From assembly GCA_009859145.1 (NCBI GenBank), contig VRVR01000056.1:62001-126000 (forward strand): 64,000 bases of DNA, written 5' to 3'. Each line of letters opens with the position of its first letter. Position 1 is the stretch's first letter. Shown here one piece after another: positions 58,468 to 64,000 of the stretch. Both the position numbers and the translations under genes were made by a program. The notes beneath the pieces are model-generated. The model was not told where the DNA came from. It ran no database searches and saw nothing but the letters and a program-made list of their open reading frames with translations. Source of the DNA: Andalucia godoyi. Taxonomy: Eukaryota > Discoba > Jakobea > Jakobida > Andaluciidae.

Positions 58468-58961
58468 TCCCCGATTGCCCCTGACCTTGTCGATCTTGTC
58501 GCCGACGGTAACAACGTCGATGAAGAAGATGGAGATGATACAGTATCATCGGAGCGGAAAACCAAGTGCAGGTGACCAAACGGTGGAGATCGAGCAACAA
58601 CTGCGAAAGTCGACACGCATCGACTGCCCGCTGTCTCAGCAACCATTGAATCTGTGGCTGGTGGCTGCTGTAGTCGGCAGTTCGGAGTCTGCATCGCGAA
58701 CCAATAGCTCCATGCCGACACTACGGCCGCGCCAGAAATTGCGGCGCCGATCCTTTTGGACTTTCCATAGCACAACAAGGACGACGACGACGACGACGAC
58801 GACAAGGATGACGATGACGAGGAACACGAGTTGGTGCTGCGATAGACGAGTTTGCCAACTGCCAGGCCGAACCACACGCCGAAAAACGCTCCTACAGCAG
58901 CTGTAACGGGTGCAAGTTGCTCGCACGGCGTTGCATTGGGCGGGAGTCGCAGATTGCTCAT
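58452..58961 (-). CDS. Small putative membrane protein, unknown
   Basis: A 169-residue frame from ATG (MSNLRLPPNATPCEQLAPVT). Two hydrophobic segments (about 22-40, AAVGAFFGVWFGLAVGKLVY with Gly spacing, and about 74-92, IGAAISGAAVVSAWSYWF) flank a polyserine run made by a TCG/TCC trinucleotide repeat (about 58783-58805). The C-terminal half is nondescript, and its last 16 nt overlap exon 1 of the Slx9-like gene in another frame, so the true 3' end may differ (splicing or an earlier end). Paired glycine-rich hairpins occur in small mitochondrial membrane proteins, but no family match is claimed. Confidence 0.4.
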   Translation of the reverse strand: MSNLRLPPNATPCEQLAPVTAAVGAFFGVWFGLAVGKLVYRSTNSCSSSSSSLSSSSSSSSLLCYGKSKRIGAAISGAAVVSAWSYWFAMQTPNCRLQQPPATDSMVAETAGSRCVSTFAVVARSPPFGHLHLVFRSDDTVSSPSSSSTLLPSATRSTRSGAIGEWGKP

Positions 58962-59219
58962 CGTTCTCGTCAAAAAAAAAAAATAATAAAAAAATACACC
59001 CTCCCTGGCCGCGTAACGCCACTTAGCGAAGACTCGGAGACGTGTTTTATTAGTGTTGTACCCCGAAAGCCTCTTTTATTTGTCGGAGGGCTTTGCTGAG
59101 AAACGGCGAGTTTTTGGAATGTGGTCGCCATGTTTCGACGAGCTACAGTGTTTTTTAATGTACAGTACATTCAAGCGATGTCTCCGATCGAACTTGCAGT
59201 GGGTGGGAAAACCAGCCCA

Positions 59220-59720
59220 CTACGACAGCGGAGGAGGCGGGGCGACGGGAAATGTGTCCGCTGGGTCGAACGGGTCCGGCGACAACTCGATGCCAAACGA
59301 CGAGGGCTCGCTGGAGACGTACGAATGCGCGATTCCTGGCTTGAGAACAACCAACGTCCCCGGGAGCAGCGTTGCTCTTTTGACGACCACAGCATCTGCT
59401 TCACTACAGCCGCCACTGCTATGGTTGGCACCGTGTTCATGTGCATGTGCAGGAGGAAAGAAGAACTGGGCGTGGATGCATCCTGAGAGCACAAACAGGG
59501 CCTCTGTCTTTTGAGTGTGGTAGTGGTTGCCGCGAGGACACCCGCGCTGGAACTCGATTGCAAGGCAGTTGCGAACCGTGTCAAAGACGTTCAGCGCAAA
59601 CGCAACACCCTTTCCAACGTCAAACCGCCCAACCTGCGGAATCACCACAGGCGGACTATCAAGGACCGTAATTGACACATAATCATCCATGTTCATGCTC
59701 ACGCTCATGCTCATGCTCAT
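59220..59720 (-). CDS. Cupin-fold protein (RmlC-like), unknown substrate
   Basis: A 166-residue single-domain cupin. Motif 1 is complete: HYH-x4-E in RGNHYHTQKTEALFVLSG. Motif 2 has the second metal histidine in PGTLVVLKPGIAHSYV. A His/Ala insert (PPAHAHEHGANHSSGG) lies between them and the C-terminus is Pro-rich. It probably binds a divalent metal or acts on a small sugar or acid; the FDVGKGVAFALNVFDTV opening recalls sugar-modifying or WxcM-like cupins. The start is ambiguous: a GAGCAT/ATGAGC hexamer repeat gives several in-frame ATGs (MSMSMSVSMNMDD), so translation may start anywhere from 59720 to 59690. Confidence 0.7.
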   Translation of the reverse strand: MSMSMSVSMNMDDYVSITVLDSPPVVIPQVGRFDVGKGVAFALNVFDTVRNCLAIEFQRGCPRGNHYHTQKTEALFVLSGCIHAQFFFPPAHAHEHGANHSSGGCSEADAVVVKRATLLPGTLVVLKPGIAHSYVSSEPSSFGIELSPDPFDPADTFPVAPPPPLS

Positions 59721-59976
59721 GCCCAACGTCCACCACCACCTGGCTCCGAGAACGGTTTTGGCTTCGCGTGCGAAAAGACGCAGAAGCCTTTTCTGTATCA
59801 AAGGGCAGAGAAGAGGAGGTTACGACTGGCAGACAGACAGCGTCAGAGGCTCCAAGCAAGCGAAACACTCAAGAGCCTCAAACCCTTCTCTGCACGTCGC
59901 AGGAAAAACGATAAACACCAACAAACCGGCTGCCGAGGAGCACTGCTTCGAGCACTGCTTCGAGCAAGGTACGCGG

Positions 59977-59994
59977 GTGTGTGTGTGTGTGTGT

Positions 59995-60066
<72 letters not shown>
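59977..60066. repeat. (GT)n-(GA)n compound microsatellite abutting a start codon
   Basis: About nine GT units, then about 34 GA units that run without interruption into the ATG of the TTLL gene at 60067. The whole proximal 5' leader is therefore repeat. Confidence 0.95.
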
Positions 60067-60071
<5 letters not shown>

Positions 60072-61341
60072 GAAGAGTGTGTGTGCTGTGGTGGTTGTCG
60101 GTTTGTTGGTTGTGGTTGTTGGGTTGTTGGGAAGCTCGGATGCAGCGGGGATTCGGCTGCGGACGAAGCCAAAGCCATATGAGCTTCCGGCGAGATACCA
60201 CGAGTGTGACGGTGCGCCGTTCGGGACGTTTGTGATTGACTTAAACTACGGGACGTCAACACACATTGTGCAGACGTTGTTGGAGAGGAACTGGACGCAG
60301 AAGAACGTGTCGGACTGTGCGCTTTACGATCTCAAATGGACGTGGTCGTTTAGTCGAGCAAAAGCGCTGCTGCCGTGCCAGATGGTAAACCACTTTCCGA
60401 ATGCAGAGCTGACAATCGGGTCAAAAGATGGGCTCTGGGAAATCATCGGGGCTGGTGCATACGAGTTTGTCCCGGACACGTGGAACTTGGAGCACGGAGC
60501 TGTGGAGCTGCCGCCTAGAGCCTCAGAACACGGCAGGCTGGGCCAGTACTACGTGTCGAAGAAGTCGAATCAGAACCGCGGAGTAGGAATCCAGGTTCTG
60601 TACGTCCCGTCAAGAGGATACCGATTCCCAAAGGAACCGAATCGCATCCTGCAAACGTACGTCGCAAACCCTTTGCTGCTGCCAGACGGGCGCAAGTTTG
60701 ACATTCGGATTTTTGCGCTTGTGACGAGTCTGGATCCCCTCGTGGCGTTTCTGTCGACGGATTTTTACACTCGGCATGCCGCACATCCATACGAGCTGTT
60801 TTCGAATGAGCAAATTGCAAGAATCGAGAGCTCGGACGAACCGTACGTTGTGTTTGCGGACATCTACTCGCAGCTCACGAATAAGCAGGTGTCAAAGCAA
60901 GTGTCCACCGACACGCTGCAGTGGCCTTCGGAGCAGCTCATTGCGTGGATTGGGCGGGAGAAGTACGACGAAGTCGTGCGGCCGCAGCTGAAGGAGATCG
61001 CTCGGAAAACGCTTCAGGCATGGTCGGACAAGTGGGGCAGTCGCGATCACCGAATGCGGTCCTTTGAGCTGCTTGGGTTTGATATCTTGCTTGATGACAA
61101 TCTCAAGGCCTGGCTGATCGAAGTCAACATCGCGCCGGGACAGCATCTCAATTCGCCCGTCGTGAAGATCCACCATCCCAGAATGATCAAGGACATGTTC
61201 TCTGTTGTGCTGGACCACGAGAACGCTTGCCCGCATATGGTCGGTGTCTTTGAGAACATTGCGTGTGGGTACGCAACCGCCACGGAGGAAGTCCTCGAGG
61301 ACGGGACAGTCGTCGTTTCCCCCGAAAAAGATGAATTGTAG
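60067..61341 (+). CDS. Tubulin-tyrosine-ligase-like (TTLL) ATP-grasp ligase with signal peptide and C-terminal KDEL
   Basis: A 424-residue TTL-family ligase, an enzyme class that adds Tyr, Glu or Gly to protein carboxylates using ATP. The ATP-grasp core is intact: VSKKSNQNRGVGI at 163-175, the RKFDIRIFALVTS strand at 209-221, and FELLGFDILLDDNLKAWLIEVN at 333-354, with the metal-binding Glu352 and Asn354. The first 27 residues are a textbook signal peptide (VCAVVVVGLLVVVVGLLGSS, ending Asp-Ala-Ala-Gly). The protein ends Ser-Pro-Glu-Lys-Asp-Glu-Leu-stop, an exact KDEL retrieval signal. Two N-glycosylation sequons (Asn75-Trp-Thr, Asn80-Val-Ser) are present. Together these predict an ER-luminal enzyme, whereas known TTLLs are cytosolic. 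The substrate would be a secretory-pathway protein and is unknown. Confidence 0.88.
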
Positions 61342-61404
61342 AACAAACAAATAGCAAATGAATTCTTTTTTAAATTACACATTTCACCACCATCAGAACC
61401 AAGA

Positions 61405-64000
61405 TCATCCATGGGAAGTGGCAGCATAGAACTTCAAAACCTTGACCGCATAGTCTCGATCGGTGGCAGAGTCGGCAATGAAAAACATGACCTGGTCATC
61501 CGGCTTCGACTGCCCAACGAACCGCAACGTGAACCCGCGCGATTCCTCATCCGGGGTAAGGCCCGCCTTGCGTCGGATGCTCTGTAAGCCGGCGACATGG
61601 TCGAACCACCGATCCAACACATATGACTTGGTCTTCTTCTTCTTCTCGTCTTGTGCAACCGTGCATAGGAAAGCACTACCATTCGAATACAAAGAAAACT
61701 GAACAAACTGCGAGATCAACTTGCCCTTTCCAGCCTCGGAAAACCGCTGGACTGCAATCCAATCTGTCGGCAACACCGATGGATCACGCGGATCATTCAC
61801 CGCAGCTGCGCGGGGAGGCGATCCCGAGCGACTCTCCTTCACCGACAAATTCTGCATGCGATCTGGCAAGCCATCCTCTGCGGAAACTGCGGCGTTTTGC
61901 TGTTGCTGTTGCAGCTTCTTGCTGTTCTGTGCGGCAGCCTTCGCCCGTTCTTCCTCTTCCTCCCTGGCTTCTGCTTCAATCTCTGCTCGAGCCTTTGCCA
62001 GGGCTCTGGCTTCAGCTCTTGCTTGCGCCCGGGCCAAGGCTTCAGCCTCCGCCTGCACACGAGCTTCTTCCTCTGCCTTCAGTCGTGCCTCTTCCTCCTC
62101 CTTGCGAATCGCCTCCAATCGTGCCTCTTCTGCAAGCCGTTCTTGCTCGCGCGCCTCCTCTTCCGCCCGACGGAGGCGCTCTTCTGCTTCGCGCTGTGCA
62201 GCCTCTTCTTGCGCGCGTTTTTCCTCGCGTGCCGTGTGAATGCGAAGAGCATTCTGTTCTTGCAGAGATGCACCTGCCTCCGCGCTCACAAGAGCAGTAA
62301 TGGCCATAAGCCACGCACGCATAATCAACACGGAATCGCATTCGAGGTACACCGTATCCGATTCTCCAAACGTTGAGACAGTCAATGACCGCGATTCAAT
62401 GTCATCCGACACATTCGGCACATTGTCTCGGATGCCTTGGCGGACACCCGTGATCGTAATGAACTTCTTTTTCCCGCCGATGAACAGCTTCTTTCCGTCA
62501 ATGTCCACGTGGAATTGGATCCTCTTCGGTTTTCCTTTGCCCTTCTTCGCATGCTGACTGAGTTCACAGCCTCGCTGAACCACCAGTCTGCATCGGACAA
62601 TGTCATCCGAAATGTCATCCATCACCAAGTCCGCTCCGGCGCCAGTTACTTCAATAGGCTGAGACGCGGCTGCGGCACCAGTCGTGTTCGACGGGGACGG
62701 CGGGTTACTTGCATTCGAGCCTTGTCGTCTTCGGAAAATAGAACCTTTCCTCTTGGACTGCACAACCGAGCTCGACGTGGACCTTGCCGATTCCGAAACC
62801 ACAGAACCTGTTTCGTCGTTCATGTTGGATTGGCGATCTGCATCCCCAATGCCACCATATTCAGAATCGCATGTTGATACCACGTGCTTCAGCGCATGAT
62901 ACCAGGCATTCCGATCCTCCAAATCTTTGCAAATCAAATTCAGCGATTCATCCTCGTCTTGCACAAGCTCAAGAACAAGCTCGCGATCGCCATCCCCATT
63001 GTCAGCTGCACAAATCTCCACGGAAGAGTATTGTACTCTCCTCTCCGACTTTGAAGAAGCTGTCTGAGAGTCGCGCCAGCGCAATACAGGAGCATCTTTG
63101 TCCATATAAAACCATCGCTTGTGCGGCTTCCCTTTACCACCCTTCGTTCGCTTCTCCAAGTACCCTTCACGCGCATACTGGGAAGCGACTGGTGGCGCCG
63201 CCTGCTTGGCTGCCGCTGGAGAACTTTGCGCTTGTGGACTCACTGCTGGACGAGTCTCGGATTCCTTGGTCACCGCATGGTTGTGGCGTTGCAGCGCATC
63301 CAAGGTAAGTCCTCCTCCGCCGCCAGGACTAGCCGCGCTGCTCGACGGTGATGCCATCGCCTCTGCGTCATCGAGGTCATCAAGGCCTGGGTCATCGTCG
63401 CCTCCCATGAGGTCTTCCAAATTAGCTGCACGTGCCCCGCCGTCCAGTTCAGTTGGCGCATCTGAATCAAAAGATCCTTGCTTCTTATGCTTCGGTTTCT
63501 CAGGAGTCGCAGACTTGGTGCGGTCCGCATTCCGAATGGCAACTTGCAATCCCTTTACCCAGGCGTCTCTTTCGGTATGCGAAGAACACAGCAGGATAAT
63601 GTCACCCATCTTACCGGCACACTTCACAATCAAGGATAATGGACGGTTCTCTGCTTCCGTGACCTCGGAGGATGAGGTGTTGCTGCATGGAAGCACAGCG
63701 ATCATGACGCCTTTCCGAACTCGTTTCGCACCCTTGGTGTCGCCCCAGCACAGCAAGCCCTCCGGCATCTTGGCAGAGAAGAATCGAGGATGGGGCTTTC
63801 CTTTCCCTCCCTTTGTGTACTTGCTCAAATACGCACCATCACACACAGTGATAAACTCCGGAGACGCATCCGACTGCGTCCGAGGTCGCAAGAACCCGGC
63901 TTCGCCGCCGCCGCCGCCACCGCCCTTCCCGACAGCAGAACCGGCATAGACGGATTCGGCTACCGTGTCCCCAGAGCCGCCTGTGGATGTCGACGCAGCA
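61405..64000 (-). CDS. Multi-PH-like-domain coiled-coil protein (5' end outside window)
   Basis: A partial gene: the frame is open from the right edge to the TGA at 61405, with no ATG visible, so at least 864 residues. Four PH-like units carry a shared basic loop: SKYTKGGKGKPHPRFF (near 63790-63840), EKRTKGGKGKPHKRWFY (near 63105-63155), SQHAKKGKGKPKRIQFHV (near 62510-62560) and FSEAGKGKLISQFVQFSLYS (near 61685-61735). Each ends with a helix such as ERDAWVKGL or DRNAWYHAL, typical of PH domains. Between units 3 and 4 is a highly charged Glu/Ala/Arg coiled coil (about 61950-62240). The K-G-K-G-K-P loops could bind phosphoinositides. No named family is recognised. Confidence 0.75.
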   Translation of the reverse strand, partial: AASTSTGGSGDTVAESVYAGSAVGKGGGGGGGEAGFLRPRTQSDASPEFITVCDGAYLSKYTKGGKGKPHPRFFSAKMPEGLLCWGDTKGAKRVRKGVMIAVLPCSNTSSSEVTEAENRPLSLIVKCAGKMGDIILLCSSHTERDAWVKGLQVAIRNADRTKSATPEKPKHKKQGSFDSDAPTELDGGARAANLEDLMGGDDDPGLDDLDDAEAMASPSSSAASPGGGGGLTLDALQRHNHAVTKESETRPAVSPQAQSSPAAAKQAAPPVASQYAREGYLEKRTKGGKGKPHKRWFYMDKDAPVLRWRDSQTASSKSERRVQYSSVEICAADNGDGDRELVLELVQDEDESLNLICKDLEDRNAWYHALKHVVSTCDSEYGGIGDADRQSNMNDETGSVVSESARSTSSSVVQSKRKGSIFRRRQGSNASNPPSPSNTTGAAAASQPIEVTGAGADLVMDDISDDIVRCRLVVQRGCELSQHAKKGKGKPKRIQFHVDIDGKKLFIGGKKKFITITGVRQGIRDNVPNVSDDIESRSLTVSTFGESDTVYLECDSVLIMRAWLMAITALVSAEAGASLQEQNALRIHTAREEKRAQEEAAQREAEERLRRAEEEAREQERLAEEARLEAIRKEEEEARLKAEEEARVQAEAEALARAQARAEARALAKARAEIEAEAREEEEERAKAAAQNSKKLQQQQQNAAVSAEDGLPDRMQNLSVKESRSGSPPRAAAVNDPRDPSVLPTDWIAVQRFSEAGKGKLISQFVQFSLYSNGSAFLCTVAQDEKKKKTKSYVLDRWFDHVAGLQSIRRKAGLTPDEESRGFTLRFVGQSKPDDQVMFFIADSATDRDYAVKVLKFYAATSHG

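Noticed and set aside
61623-62300. Leu/Pro- and Ser-rich plus-strand frames opposite the multi-PH gene
   Set aside because: They are the complement of the Glu/Ala/Arg coiled-coil codons.

Overview
This 64 kb window comes from the nuclear genome of a compact, gene-dense, intron-poor microbial eukaryote. About 27 protein genes can be supported. Most are single uninterrupted ORFs, including one of 3,914 codons. The content is purely eukaryotic: Tim50, V-ATPase subunit E, eIF2-alpha, trimethylguanosine synthase, kinesin, MAP kinase, a BEACH protein and a GMAP-210-like golgin. Two loci show spliceosomal introns with GTATGT/GTGCGT/GTATGC-type donors and YAG acceptors. The lineage cannot be fixed from the window. 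A Zn2Cys6+PAS-type regulator and the scarcity of introns would fit a red alga or another compact-genome protist, but that is inference. No operons, insertion sequences, CRISPR arrays, rRNA or convincing tRNA genes were seen.

Layout. 0-9.7 kb: 2-oxoadipate/2-oxoglutarate dehydrogenase E1, Tim50, a 2OG-Fe(II) oxygenase, a GMAP-210/Rud3-like golgin and a Zn2Cys6 regulator. 9.7-11.5 kb: unresolved, possibly spliced. 11.5-19.4 kb: an ERK-type MAPK, an intron-rich membrane-protein locus, and a TKL kinase ending in a degenerate dual-specificity-phosphatase fold. 19.4-31 kb: an SH3/SH3/PH-like protein, V-ATPase E, a kinesin-4-type motor, TGS1, eIF2-alpha and a tandem-BRCT protein. 31-43.5 kb: two low-complexity orphan proteins, a nitronate monooxygenase-like flavoenzyme, a fused pseudouridine-5'-phosphate glycosidase/kinase, an orphan nuclear-looking protein and a TDP1-like protein lacking its catalytic residues. 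43.7-55.5 kb: a giant BEACH-WD40 protein. 56-64 kb: SUGCT, a spliced Slx9-like gene, a small membrane protein, a cupin, a TTLL ligase with a signal peptide and a C-terminal KDEL, and a multi-PH-like protein running off the right edge.

How the genes relate. They are packed as divergent and convergent pairs, often with 100-500 bp between them. Most are unrelated housekeeping functions. DHTKD1-like and SUGCT-like genes lie near opposite ends and belong to the same lysine/glutarate route; the linkage may be chance. Simple repeats (GA, GT, CT, TTGTTC-type) lie just upstream of several start codons, probably in 5' leaders. Many long ORFs can be extended upstream only from TTG or GTG codons; I chose the first ATG that gives a sensible N-terminus.

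The most striking observations are the apparently ER-luminal TTLL ligase, the catalytically stripped TDP1-like protein, the kinase/pseudophosphatase fusion, the KGKGKP multi-PH family, and the contrast between one intron-dense locus and its intronless neighbours.
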